Assembly: GCF_042663885.1 (NCBI RefSeq)
Contig: NZ_JBHSXV010000001.1
Source: Aquipuribacter hungaricus
GTDB lineage: Bacteria; Actinomycetota; Actinomycetes; Actinomycetales; JBBAYJ01
Reading direction: 5' to 3' (one strand)
Length of the DNA stretch: 64,000 nucleotides
Both the position numbers and the translations under genes were made by a program. Below, one piece after another: positions 15,596 to 24,510 of this stretch (positions within the stretch are counted from its first letter, which is position 1; each line of letters opens with the position of its first letter). The notes beneath the pieces were generated by a model. The model searched no databases and was not told the DNA's origin. It saw only the letters and a list, made by a program, of their open reading frames with translations.

Positions 15596-17199
15596 GCCGG
15601 CTGCGGGGCGTCCTGTCCCGCGCCGCCTCCGGCGCGGGCGTGCTCGCCGGCCTGCCGGCCCCGGCCCCGCTGGAGGCGGTCGTCCACGGCCGGCTCACCG
15701 AGCGGCTCGCTCTGCTCGACGAGGTGCTCCACGGCGGGACCGAGCCGGACCCCGACAGCGACGCCGTCCGGGCACGCCTGGTCGCCTCGCTCGTCCCCTC
15801 GCGGCCGGACCTGCTGTGGCTGGTCGTCGCCGTGGTCGGAGCCCGGCTCCCGCAGAGCGCCGAGGTGGAGCGGCTGCTGCGCGAGCTCGTGCTCGACGGC
15901 GCCTCGGCCACCCTGGACCGGGTGCTGCGCGAGCACGCCCTGGACTTCTCGCGGGCCCGCGGCCGGCGGGTCCGGGTCGTCACCGGCACCCTCGTCGACG
16001 TCCACCACACCAGCCGCACGGGCATGGCGACCGGCATCCAGCGGGTCTCCCGCGAGCTGGTCCGCCGCTGGGACGCCGAGCCCGACCACGAGGTCGTCCT
16101 CGTCGGCTGGAGCGACGGCCTGGACTCCCTGCGCCTGCTGGCGCCCGCCGAGCGGCGGACCGCCCTGGGCGAGCGCACCCCGGCCGACCCCTCCCCCGCC
16201 GACGCGCACCTGCAGGCCGACGAGGACGAGGTCGTCGTGCCGTGGGGGGCCCGGTACGTGCTCCCGGAGCTGGCGCTGGAACCCGAGCGGACCTCGCGGC
16301 TGCGGGCGATGGCGCGCTGGAGCGGGACCCGCTGCTCGGCGATCGGGTTCGACTGCGTCCCCATCACGTCCTCGGAGACGACCGACGTCATGGTGAGCGA
16401 GCACTTCGCCAACAACCTCGCCGCGCTGCGCCACTTCGACCACGTGGTGGCCATCTCGGAGTCCGCGGCGCGGGAGTACCGGGGCTGGTGCCGGATGCTG
16501 TCGGCGATCGGCGAGCCCGGGCCCCGGGTCGACGCCTGCCTCCTGCCCGCCCACGTCGGTGACGTGGACGACGAGACGCTGGAGACCACCCGGCGCCGGA
16601 TGACGGTCGGGGCGCTGCCGATGGTGCTGTGCGTGGGCACCCACGAGCCCCGCAAGAACCACCTCGCCGTGCTGCAGGCGGCCGAGCGCGCCTGGCGCGA
16701 CGGCATGCGCTTCACCCTGGCCTTCGTCGGCGGCAACGCGTGGAACTCGGGGGGCTTCGTCGCCGAGCTCGGGCGGCTGCAGCAGGCGGGGCGCCCGGTG
16801 GAGAACTTCACCGTCGTCGACGACGACATGCTGTGGTCGGCCTTCCGGCTGGCCCGGTTCATGGTGTTCCCCTCGCTCAACGAGGGCTTCGGGCTGCCGG
16901 TGGCCGAGTGCCTGGCGGCGGGCACCCCGGTGCTCACCAGCGGGCACGGCAGCCTGGCGGAGATCGCCGCCGGCGGCGGTGCCCTCACCATCGACCCGCG
17001 CGACGACGACGCGCTCGCCGCGGCGTTCGCCCGCATGGTCCGCGACGACTCCCTGGTGGCGCGCCTGCGCCGCGAGGCGGTCGCCCGGGCGCCCCGGACG
17101 TGGGAGGACTACGCCGGCGAGATCTGGGACATCCTGGGAGATCGGACACAGCATGGCGACGACAGAGAACCTGAGACGGACATCAGCCGTGCCGTCTGA
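15592..17199 (+). CDS. glycosyltransferase family 4 protein with extended N-terminus
   Basis: A 535-residue paralogue of the preceding gene. The GT4 donor domain shows GTHEPRKNHLAVLQAAERAW and FPSLNEGFGLPVAECLAAG (E-x7-E). MATGIQRVSRELVRRWD repeats the TGIQRVxRE motif, and GFDCVPITS parallels GYDCIPLVS in the upstream protein. The first ~130 residues are alpha-helical and unassigned. GTGA overlap at 15592-15595; the end overlaps the start of the permease gene by 47 bases if that gene begins at its ATG. Confidence 0.86.
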   Translation: MSRLRGVLSRAASGAGVLAGLPAPAPLEAVVHGRLTERLALLDEVLHGGTEPDPDSDAVRARLVASLVPSRPDLLWLVVAVVGARLPQSAEVERLLRELVLDGASATLDRVLREHALDFSRARGRRVRVVTGTLVDVHHTSRTGMATGIQRVSRELVRRWDAEPDHEVVLVGWSDGLDSLRLLAPAERRTALGERTPADPSPADAHLQADEDEVVVPWGARYVLPELALEPERTSRLRAMARWSGTRCSAIGFDCVPITSSETTDVMVSEHFANNLAALRHFDHVVAISESAAREYRGWCRMLSAIGEPGPRVDACLLPAHVGDVDDETLETTRRRMTVGALPMVLCVGTHEPRKNHLAVLQAAERAWRDGMRFTLAFVGGNAWNSGGFVAELGRLQQAGRPVENFTVVDDDMLWSAFRLARFMVFPSLNEGFGLPVAECLAAGTPVLTSGHGSLAEIAAGGGALTIDPRDDDALAAAFARMVRDDSLVARLRREAVARAPRTWEDYAGEIWDILGDRTQHGDDREPETDISRAV

Positions 17200-18136
17200 C
17201 CGGGTGCTCGACAGCCCGGCCCGGCGGCGGGCGGCGCGCACCGCGTCGCTCGCGGTGCTGCCGCTGGAGACCGTCGGACCGGACCCGGGCTTCGTCGGCG
17301 GCCTGCGCTCGGCCGTCCGTGGCGTCGTGGAGTACCGCGAGATGCTCGGCCTGCTCGTCCGCCGGGAGCTCAAGGCCCGGTACAAGGACTCCTCGCTCGG
17401 CTTCCTGTGGAGCCTGCTGCGGCCGCTGACGACCCTGATCGTCTACTACGTCGCGATCGGCAAGTTCCTCCAGGCCGAGCGGAACACCCCCGAGTTCGCC
17501 ATCTACCTGTTCTCCGGGCTCACCATCTGGATGCTGTTCCAGGAGATCATCGCCTCGGGCACGGGGTCCATCCTCGGCAACGCCGGCCTCATCAAGAAGG
17601 TGTACCTGCCGCGCGAGGTGTTCCCCCTCGCAGCCGTCGGGTCGTCGCTGTTCAACTTCGTCACCCAGCTGGCCATCCTCCTGGCCGCGGTCGTCCTCAC
17701 CGGGTTCCCGACGGGCGAGCGGTGGCTGTACGCCCCGATGTCGCTGCTCATCGTCCTCACCTGGGGCCTGGGCCTGTCGCTCATGCTGTCGGCGCTCAAC
17801 GTGTACCTGCGCGACGTGCAGTACCTCGTGGAGATCGTCCTGATGACGCTGTTCTGGGCTTCCCCCGTCGTCTACCCGTGGAAGTTCGTCGCGGACGCGC
17901 TGCCGGGGTGGGCGGAGCAGATCTACCTCGCGAACCCGGTGACCGCCGCGGTGCTGGGCATGCAGAAGACGTTCTGGCTCGCCGGGGACACCGCTGGCGA
18001 GAACGGGAGCATGGCCCTGTTCCCTGCCGACCACCTCACCCGGATGGGGATCATGGTGCTCGTCGGGCTCGTCCTCATCGTGGTCGGCCAGCGCGTGTTC
18101 GCCCGGCTGCAGGCCGACTTCGCCCAGGAGCTGTGA
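17153..18136 (+). CDS. wzm: ABC-2 type polysaccharide export permease (Wzm/TagG-like)
   Basis: Membrane channel of an ABC exporter for undecaprenyl-linked surface polysaccharide. The 327 residues carry LVRRELKARYKDSSLGFLWS, the conserved amphipathic entry segment of Wzm/TagG permeases, followed by six hydrophobic helices (VYYVAIG, FSGLTIWMLF, LPREVFPLAAVGSSL, NVYLRDVQYLVEIVL, FWASPVVYP). I take the ATG at 17153 (GGGAG twelve bases upstream). A GTG at 17189 would shorten the overlap with the previous gene to 11 bases and is a fair alternative. TGATG coupling to the ATPase gene at 18134-18138 confirms the exporter pair. Confidence 0.9.
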   Translation: MATTENLRRTSAVPSDRVLDSPARRRAARTASLAVLPLETVGPDPGFVGGLRSAVRGVVEYREMLGLLVRRELKARYKDSSLGFLWSLLRPLTTLIVYYVAIGKFLQAERNTPEFAIYLFSGLTIWMLFQEIIASGTGSILGNAGLIKKVYLPREVFPLAAVGSSLFNFVTQLAILLAAVVLTGFPTGERWLYAPMSLLIVLTWGLGLSLMLSALNVYLRDVQYLVEIVLMTLFWASPVVYPWKFVADALPGWAEQIYLANPVTAAVLGMQKTFWLAGDTAGENGSMALFPADHLTRMGIMVLVGLVLIVVGQRVFARLQADFAQEL

Positions 18137-19407
18137 TGACCACTCCCCTCGTCACCCCCGCCGGCGGTGGCAGCGGCAGCGCCGCCGCGCCCGAGGACGT
18201 CACCGTCATCGAGGTCGCCGGGGTCTCCAAGCGCTTCGTCATCCACAAGGACAAGTCGCTCAAGGAGCGGGTGGTCAACGCCGCCCGGTCCCGCCGCCAC
18301 CGCGAGGACTTCTGGGCCCTGCGCGACGTCGACCTGTCCATCCAGGCCGGCTCGACGGTCGGGCTCATCGGCCCGAACGGCGCCGGCAAGTCCACGCTGC
18401 TCAAGACCATCGGCGGGATCCTCCAGCCGTCGTCCGGCACGGTGCGCCGGCGGGGCCGGCTCGCGGCGCTGCTCGAGCTCGGGGCAGGGTTCCACCCCGA
18501 CCTCACCGGCCGCGAGAACGTCTACCTCAACGCCTCGATCCTCGGCCTGTCGACCGCCCAGACCGACGGGTTCTTCGACGAGATCGTCGCGTTCAGCGGC
18601 ATCGAGGAGTTCATCGACACCCAGGTGAAGTTCTACTCCTCCGGCATGTACGTCCGGCTGGCGTTCTCGGTCGCCGTCCACGTCGACCCGGACGTCCTGC
18701 TCGTGGACGAGGTGCTGGCGGTGGGCGACGAGCCGTTCCAGCGCAAGTGCATGGACCGGATCCGGCGCTTCCAGGCCGACGGCCGGACGATCGTCCTCGT
18801 CACGCACGCCCTGGACCAGGTCGTCGACGTCTGCGACCGGGCGGTCGTGCTCGAGCACGGCGTCATCGCCTTCGACGGCGCCCCGGCGGACGCCACCCGC
18901 TACCTGCGCGGGGAGTACGTCGCCCAGGACGAGGCCAACCTGGAGGCCGCGCGCGAGCGGGCCGCCGAGACCGAGGAGGCGCCGCGGACAGCGGGCGCCC
19001 GCGTCGTGTCGGTGCGGGTCCTGGACCGCGAGGGGTACCAGCTGCAGGAGGCCAGCAGCGGCGACCCGGTGACGTTCGAGGTCACGCTCGACGTGCCGTC
19101 GCGCTCCGACGACCTCGTCGTCGGCGTCGGGCTCGCCACCCTGAGCGGCCAGGGCCTGTGGGGCACGAACACCAAGCTCATGGGTCGCCGGTTTTCCGTC
19201 GACGCCGGGCGCAGCACCGTGCGGCTGGACGTCGCCGCGCTGCACGTGGGCACGGGGCAGTACGAGGTCCACGGCGCGGTCGCCGCCTGGGACGGGCCCG
19301 AGGTGGACCGGCTCGCGCGCGGGCAGATCATCACCGTCGACGGGCCCGAGGCCTCCGCCGGGATCCTCGGGATCGAGCCCCGCACCGTCGTCGTCGAGCA
19401 CGCCTGA
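18136..19407 (+). CDS. wzt: ABC transporter ATPase for polysaccharide export (Wzt-like, with C-terminal carbohydrate-binding domain)
   Basis: Energises glycan export through the adjacent permease. The 423-residue protein has Walker A GLIGPNGAGKST (residues 76-87), signature YSSGMYVRLAFSV (about 167) and Walker B VLLVDEVLAVGD (about 188). The first two have the exact form typical of TagH/Wzt ATPases. Residues about 285-423 form an extra beta-rich domain like the Wzt C-terminal domain, which in E. coli O8/O9a recognises a modified chain end. That fits the FkbM methyltransferase in the same operon as the capping enzyme. Last gene of the operon; a strong hairpin follows. Confidence 0.92.
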   Translation: MTTPLVTPAGGGSGSAAAPEDVTVIEVAGVSKRFVIHKDKSLKERVVNAARSRRHREDFWALRDVDLSIQAGSTVGLIGPNGAGKSTLLKTIGGILQPSSGTVRRRGRLAALLELGAGFHPDLTGRENVYLNASILGLSTAQTDGFFDEIVAFSGIEEFIDTQVKFYSSGMYVRLAFSVAVHVDPDVLLVDEVLAVGDEPFQRKCMDRIRRFQADGRTIVLVTHALDQVVDVCDRAVVLEHGVIAFDGAPADATRYLRGEYVAQDEANLEAARERAAETEEAPRTAGARVVSVRVLDREGYQLQEASSGDPVTFEVTLDVPSRSDDLVVGVGLATLSGQGLWGTNTKLMGRRFSVDAGRSTVRLDVAALHVGTGQYEVHGAVAAWDGPEVDRLARGQIITVDGPEASAGILGIEPRTVVVEHA

Positions 19408-19408
19408 G

Positions 19409-19444
19409 CGCGCCGGCCGGCCCTGCGCGGGCCGGTCCGGCGCG
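19409..19444. terminator. hairpin after the export operon
   Basis: CGCGCCGGCCGGCCC pairs with GGGCCGGTCCGGCGCG with a single bulged T and a five-base loop. It lies between two convergent genes and may serve both; no T-run follows, as is common in high-GC genomes. Confidence 0.6.
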
Positions 19445-19474
19445 TCACCTACCCACCCGGCCCCGTGGCGCCGC

Positions 19475-21376
19475 TCAGGGGTAGCGCAGCAGCGACCGGG
19501 AGAGGTACTCCGGGCTGGACGCCAGCGCCGACGGGACCGTGAGGTCCCCGTCGCCCGTGCCGACGAGCCGGGGCAGGTGCACCTGGGCGCCGGGGTCGGG
19601 CGCCCGGCCGAGCAGCACGCCGTAGTAGGAGCCCAGGCGGCGCTGCCCCGCCTCGGAGCTGCCGGCGATGCCGAGCGCGACGCCCTGGCGACCGCGCGGA
19701 CCGAGCAGCCCGGACCAGTAGTCCTGCTCCGCCCCCGAGGCGCCCCGGCCCAGCGTGGTGCGGTACAGCCGGTCGACCCACGCGCGGGGGTCGCCGCCGC
19801 TGCGCACCCAGGCCTCCTCCGAGGCCAGGACCGCGGACTGCAGGGCGGGCACGCTGCCCTGGGCGCGGAACTGCGCGATCCAGCCCTGGATCTCGCCCTC
19901 GACCGGGGTACGGCCCAGCGCCTGCTGGTAGACACCGACGACGACGGACTGGCCGCGCTCCTGGGAGCGGGCGACCTCGAGCGCGACGGAGGCGGGCGTG
20001 CGGCCTCCCGTGATCTCCGCGGTCCGGGCGCTGGTCTCGGCGGCGGTCGCGGGCCGGCCCAGCAGGTCGACGTAGAGCGACTGCACGACGGCCCGGGCGG
20101 CGGTGGTGCTCACGTAGCCGGGGAAGGAGAACCAGTCGCTCTTCAGCCCGAGCTCGATGCGGACCTCGTTGCCGGTGAAGGTGCGCCGGGTGCCGCCGGA
20201 GACCACGGCCACCTCGAGCACGCGCCCCCCGTCGACCCCCAGGCCGTTGCGCCGCGTGACGACGATGTCGTCGACGGCGCCGGTGCCCAGCCGCGCCGCG
20301 ACGTCCGCCATGCCGAACGACGTCGTCCACGTGCGGTTGGGGTTGAGCGAGACCGCGTCGCCGAGGTCCTGCACCGCGGGGAACGCCCCGCCGGCCGTCC
20401 AGCCCCCGGTGGAGGAGGAGAACTCGGTGCGGGAGACCGACCCGCCGGCCCCGCGCCGGACGAGGCCGGCGCTGGCGGCGACCGCCGCGTCGGTGCGCGG
20501 GTCCTCGAGCGTGGTGACGGCGCCGGAGGTCTGCGACTGCGTGAACGCGCCGCCGTAGACCTGGCACGCGGTGGTGTCGCACGTGGTGGCGTAGGAGGAG
20601 AAGGTGGCGGACAGGGCGTAGCTGCGCGCGGCGACCGACTGGGCCTGCAGGGCCTGGGCCCCGCGGCCTCCCCCGAGCGACGCCCACGACGCCGAGGACT
20701 CCCGCGGCACGACGCCGCGCAGGTACTGCTCGACCGGCAGCTGGTTGACCACGACCATGCGCGAGGAGGACTCCGCGAAGCGGACGTTGCCGCGATAGCC
20801 GCGGACCTGGCCCGCCTCGCAGACCCGGACGACCCCGTCGGAGGAGGTGACGGTCGTGCCGGCCGGGTGGGTGCCGGCCTCGGTCCACGGTCCGCCGCAG
20901 CCCGGCCCGGTCCGCACCCGCAGGGTGCCGGCGCCGTTGCGCTCCACCAGGACCGCGAGCGTGCCGGTGCGGGCGCCGCCGACGGTGAGACCGGGGGCCA
21001 TGACCGCGACGGTCCCGCCGCGCAGGGCGGTGAGCTCGACGCCGATCGGCAGGTCCGGGATCCGGTCGGCGCGGGTGCCGCCGTAGTAGTGGTCGAGGAT
21101 CTGCGCGCTGGACCAGCCGTGGTCCACCGCGTAGCCGAGGGCGCCGTACTGGCCCATGCCGCGGCCGTGACCCCAGCCGTGCCCGACGACCGACAGCGTC
21201 GCCGCCGCGACCTGCACGTCGGCGCGGGCGGCCTGGAGGTCGTCACCGGTGGTCGCGTTCCCGGTGGTCACCGGCGGGAGGACACCGGGCCGTGCCGGGG
21301 CGGCGAGCGCCGGCGTGGCCCCCAGGAGCGGGACCGTGAGCGCGAGCGCCGCGAGCCACGGCACGACCCGGCGCAT
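19475..21376 (-). CDS. secreted SpoIID/LytB-domain protein with C-terminal DUF4214
   Basis: A 633-residue exported protein with a signal peptide (cleavage near ALA, residue ~25). GHGWGHGRGMGQYGALGYA (residues ~66-84) and EQYLRGVVPRESSASW (~212-228), with its conserved Glu, are typical of SpoIID/LytB proteins. Those include the lytic transglycosylase SpoIID, which cleaves peptide-stripped glycan strands, and the activator LytB. Residues ~430-633 hold DUF4214 units (SLYVDLLGRPATAAE, YQQALGRTPVEGE), often found in surface and S-layer-associated proteins. It overlaps the upstream amidase gene by one base (TGATG) and is probably co-transcribed. The pairing with an amidase, which would strip peptides first, suggests joint peptidoglycan remodelling. 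Confidence 0.85.
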   Translation of the reverse strand: MRRVVPWLAALALTVPLLGATPALAAPARPGVLPPVTTGNATTGDDLQAARADVQVAAATLSVVGHGWGHGRGMGQYGALGYAVDHGWSSAQILDHYYGGTRADRIPDLPIGVELTALRGGTVAVMAPGLTVGGARTGTLAVLVERNGAGTLRVRTGPGCGGPWTEAGTHPAGTTVTSSDGVVRVCEAGQVRGYRGNVRFAESSSRMVVVNQLPVEQYLRGVVPRESSASWASLGGGRGAQALQAQSVAARSYALSATFSSYATTCDTTACQVYGGAFTQSQTSGAVTTLEDPRTDAAVAASAGLVRRGAGGSVSRTEFSSSTGGWTAGGAFPAVQDLGDAVSLNPNRTWTTSFGMADVAARLGTGAVDDIVVTRRNGLGVDGGRVLEVAVVSGGTRRTFTGNEVRIELGLKSDWFSFPGYVSTTAARAVVQSLYVDLLGRPATAAETSARTAEITGGRTPASVALEVARSQERGQSVVVGVYQQALGRTPVEGEIQGWIAQFRAQGSVPALQSAVLASEEAWVRSGGDPRAWVDRLYRTTLGRGASGAEQDYWSGLLGPRGRQGVALGIAGSSEAGQRRLGSYYGVLLGRAPDPGAQVHLPRLVGTGDGDLTVPSALASSPEYLSRSLLRYP

Positions 21377-23175
21377 CAGGGCTGCGCCTTGAGGAAGTAC
21401 TCCTGGCTGACCATGGCCGACATCCTCATGAACTCGTCACCTCGCTGGAGCACCGTCGACTCCCAGTAGGCCCGCTCCGACGCGGCGGCGGGCCGTCCGA
21501 GCCACTGACGGTACGCCCGGTCCACCCGGTTGCGGGCGCTCTCCGGCGAACCGTAGATGCTCGAGATGACGGCGGCGCGGCCGCTGGTGCGCAGCTGCCC
21601 GGTCCAGAAGGTGATGTCGCTGCTGCTGGCCTGCCGCGACAGGGCGCGGGAGTAGAGGTTGCCGACGAAGCCGCCGTCGGTGCCGCCCGCGCGCTGGTAG
21701 AACTCGGCGCTGTCCATGAAGGTCGGACGGATGGCGTCGAGCCCGACCTTGCCCGTGGCCAGCCGGTCCAGCCAGAACGCCATGCCGCTCGCGTCGGGGG
21801 TGCGGCCGAGCACGTCGACGTAGGCGCCGGTGATGTAGCGGCGGCGGTACTCCTCGGAGCCGGTGAAGCCGTCGGCCGCCTTCCAGCGGTCCGCGCGGGC
21901 GATCGGCACCCAGAAGTCGACCTCGGATCCACCGGGGACACGGCCGAGCAGGTGGCCGTAGACCGACGCCACGTAGCTGGACAGCTGGGTGACCACCCCG
22001 GCCTCGGCGCGGATGGCCCCGAGCTGGGAGTAGAGGTTGCGGCCCGGGCAGGCGGTCAGGCCCACGTCGCGGTGCCCGAGCACGACCGGCACGGTGACCT
22101 GGGCACCGTCGGCGTAGCGGGAGGTGCCACCGCCGGCGGACGTCAGCGTCGTGGTGCCGGCGGCGTTGCGGCCGTAGCGGGCGAGCTTCCAGCCGACGAC
22201 GCGGGTGATGGCCTGCACGAGGGCCGGCGGCGCGGCCACCTCCTCGTAGTTGCCCATGGCAGAGACGCCGAAGGTCTCGTTGTTGAAGCCGCCGGAGTGC
22301 GCGCCGCGGACGGCCTTGTCGATCCCGCCGTAGCGGCCCTCGTACACGGTGCCGAACTTGTCGACGAGGACGTTGTAGCCGACGTCGCACCAACCCAGGG
22401 ACTGCGTGTGGTAGGCGTAGATGCCCCGGACGATCCCGGCGCTCTGGGCGGCGGTGTAGTTGTTCGTGCCGGCGGTGTGGTGGACCACGGCGGCCTTGAC
22501 GGTGCTGGAGAACGAGGGCGTGCAGGTCCGCAGGCTCTCCTGCGCGCCCCACTGGGCGCGGGAGACGACGGCCGGCTGAGAGCTGGCGGCCGAGGCGCCG
22601 GACAGCGGCACCGTGCCGACGTCGGTGCCCGTGCCGTCGTCCTCGCCCGGGTCGATGGTGACGACCTCGAGCTCGGGTGCCGAGGGGACGGTGCCGTCGA
22701 CGCTGACCTGGACGGCGTCGGCGCCGGCGGTGACGAAGGGGTCGGTGCCCGCGGTGGCGGAGGCCCGCTCGTACTCCTCGGTGCCGGCGTCGGGGCCCTC
22801 GTCGTTGGTGGCGAGCGGCTGCCACGCCGACCAGGTGCCGGACTCGCGGACCCGCACCCGCAGGTCGACGGGGTCGCCGGCGGCCGGGTCCCAGGTCAGG
22901 CCCAGCACGGTGAAGTCGTCGGTCTCGATGACGCCGGTCTGCAGCTCGCCACCGGTCGAGGTGGCGGCCAGCGGCTCGGCCGCGGTGCCGGCGGCCTCGG
23001 CGGCCTCGCGGACGGAGGCCTCCGACGCGGACAGCGGGCGCCAGGCCTGCCCGGCGAGGACGGTGCGCTCGACGCGCGGCGCGACCGCCGCGGGACCCGC
23101 CGGGAGGGACACGACGTCGCCGAGCAGGAAGCCGGCGAGGAGCAGGGGCGTGAGGACAGCGGTCGTCCGCTTCAT
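21376..23175 (-). CDS. secreted PGRP-type N-acetylmuramoyl-L-alanine amidase with DUF4214
   Basis: A 599-residue exported protein. Signal peptide about 1-30; residues ~50-200 form a beta-rich linker. A peptidoglycan-recognition/amidase_2 domain spans ~200-380, with SRAQWGAQESL, AAVVHHTAGTNNYTA (zinc His), GYNVLVDKFGTVYEGRYGG and LGHRDVGLTACPG (second zinc His and Cys). DUF4214 units follow (YGHLLGRVPGGSEVDFW, YVDVLGRTPDASGMAFWLD). It cleaves the amide between N-acetylmuramic acid and the stem peptide. The ATG at 23175 has GGAG seven bases upstream. A FliA-like promoter ends about 100 bases upstream, so a link to motility or cell separation is plausible. Confidence 0.88.
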   Translation of the reverse strand: MKRTTAVLTPLLLAGFLLGDVVSLPAGPAAVAPRVERTVLAGQAWRPLSASEASVREAAEAAGTAAEPLAATSTGGELQTGVIETDDFTVLGLTWDPAAGDPVDLRVRVRESGTWSAWQPLATNDEGPDAGTEEYERASATAGTDPFVTAGADAVQVSVDGTVPSAPELEVVTIDPGEDDGTGTDVGTVPLSGASAASSQPAVVSRAQWGAQESLRTCTPSFSSTVKAAVVHHTAGTNNYTAAQSAGIVRGIYAYHTQSLGWCDVGYNVLVDKFGTVYEGRYGGIDKAVRGAHSGGFNNETFGVSAMGNYEEVAAPPALVQAITRVVGWKLARYGRNAAGTTTLTSAGGGTSRYADGAQVTVPVVLGHRDVGLTACPGRNLYSQLGAIRAEAGVVTQLSSYVASVYGHLLGRVPGGSEVDFWVPIARADRWKAADGFTGSEEYRRRYITGAYVDVLGRTPDASGMAFWLDRLATGKVGLDAIRPTFMDSAEFYQRAGGTDGGFVGNLYSRALSRQASSSDITFWTGQLRTSGRAAVISSIYGSPESARNRVDRAYRQWLGRPAAASERAYWESTVLQRGDEFMRMSAMVSQEYFLKAQP

Positions 23176-23276
23176 GAGGAGTCTCCAGGTCGGTCTGCGG
23201 GCGGAACCCGGTCGAGCCGGGTCAGTGTGCCTGACGCTCAGTGGTGGCCGGTCAGCAGCCGGTAGGCACCCCACCC

Positions 23277-23305
23277 CCATCGGGCGCGCTGCTCGGGGAC
23301 TTGAG
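23277..23305 (-). promoter_or_regulatory. candidate flagellar-sigma (FliA-type) promoter of the amidase operon
   Basis: On the minus strand CTCAAG (23305-23300), 15 bases, then CCCGATGG (23284-23277). The -35 is identical to that at 3605-3610 and the spacer has the same length. The leader to the amidase ATG would be about 95 bases. Confidence 0.55.
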
Positions 23306-23443
23306 CGGTCCACCGGCGGGGCCCCCGGGTGTCGGCGACGACCTCGTCCACCTGGGCCAAATGCGGGACACCCGGCCCCCCGTGAGCCACCATCATCACG
23401 TCGTGACACCCACGTCACCGAGAGAGAGCGCAGGACCGTGACC

Positions 23444-24340
23444 ATGTCCTTCCCCCGCACTGCCCGCACCGCCGCCGGCGGCCTCACCGGGGCCGTCCTG
23501 GCCCTCGGCCTCGCGCTCGCCGGGGTGGCCCCCGCGAGCGCCGTCCCGCTGGACTGCAGCGGCGTCACCGACGGGCGCAGCGCCGTCGACAGGCTGCCCA
23601 AGCAGGGCGCCGTCGTGCCCCTCTACGACGCCGACGCCGAAGAGGTCTACTACGAGCTGGTCGGGGTCGACGAGGACAAGGTCCCGTACTACCTCAGCCT
23701 CACCGGCCTGCCGGACACCGTGGAGGTCGTCGGCCTCTGGGAGAACAGCACGGCCTGCGACGGCGACGACTTCAGCCGCAACGCCTGGGTCGCCACCCCC
23801 GGGGGCGCCGTCTACGCCGACGGCGACACCTACGGCGGCGCGCCCGCCAACTACTTCGGTGGGGCCAACACCCTGCCGCTGCAGCGCCCCGTGGTGGGCC
23901 TCAGCGCCACGGGCACGGGCGACGGGTACTGGCTGGTCGCCGCCGACGGCGGCATCTTCACCTTCGGCGACGCCCGGTTCTTCGGCTCCACCGGGAACAT
24001 CCGCCTCAACCGTCCCGTCGTCGGGATGAGCACCACGCCCAGCGGCAACGGCTACTGGATGGTCGCCAGCGACGGCGGCATCTTCACCTTCGGCGACGCG
24101 GTGTTCCGCGGGTCGGCGGGCGCCATCCGCCTCAACGAGCCGATCATCGGCATGGTGGCCACGCCCACCGGCAACGGGTACTGGCTGGTCGCCGAGGACG
24201 GCGGCGTCTTCACCTACGGCGACGCGGTGTTCCGCGGCTCGCTCGGCGGCGAGGGCATCGACGTCCCCGCCGTGGGCCTGGTGCCGGCCGGCGACGGCTA
24301 CGTCATCTTCACCGCCGACGGGGGCAGCTACGCCTTCTGA
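23444..24340 (+). CDS. secreted GYW/DGG-repeat protein
   Basis: A 298-residue exported protein of unknown function. Signal peptide about 1-31 (ASA cleavage); a unique N-terminal domain (~32-135) with VPLDCSG and ENSTACDGDDFSRNAW, two cysteines probably disulfide-bonded; then four 42-residue repeats (GYWLVAADGGIFTFGDARFFG and relatives), the last degenerate. The closest relative in the window is the gene at 27225, which shares the N-terminal domain. The ATG at 23444 has AGGA eight bases upstream; an in-frame GTG six bases earlier is weaker. A perfect hairpin follows. It heads an array of secreted lectins and probably works with them at the surface. Confidence 0.82.
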   Translation: MSFPRTARTAAGGLTGAVLALGLALAGVAPASAVPLDCSGVTDGRSAVDRLPKQGAVVPLYDADAEEVYYELVGVDEDKVPYYLSLTGLPDTVEVVGLWENSTACDGDDFSRNAWVATPGGAVYADGDTYGGAPANYFGGANTLPLQRPVVGLSATGTGDGYWLVAADGGIFTFGDARFFGSTGNIRLNRPVVGMSTTPSGNGYWMVASDGGIFTFGDAVFRGSAGAIRLNEPIIGMVATPTGNGYWLVAEDGGVFTYGDAVFRGSLGGEGIDVPAVGLVPAGDGYVIFTADGGSYAF

Positions 24341-24357
24341 TCCCGACGGGTCCTGAC

Positions 24358-24393
24358 CGACGCCCCCGGCCGTACCCGCGGCCGGGGGCGTCG
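24358..24393 (+). terminator. intrinsic-type hairpin
   Basis: A perfect 14-bp stem (24358-24371 with 24380-24393) and an 8-base loop, starting 17 bases after the stop codon of the repeat-protein gene. Confidence 0.75.
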
Positions 24394-24510
24394 GCACGCC
24401 CTGGCGCCCCCGGACCCTGGACGCCCGGGACCCCCGGGTGCACCCTGGGGCGGCTGCCCGAGGGGAGCGCGGACGACGGGGTCGCGCCGGTGCAGCACCA
24501 GGGGGACCAC

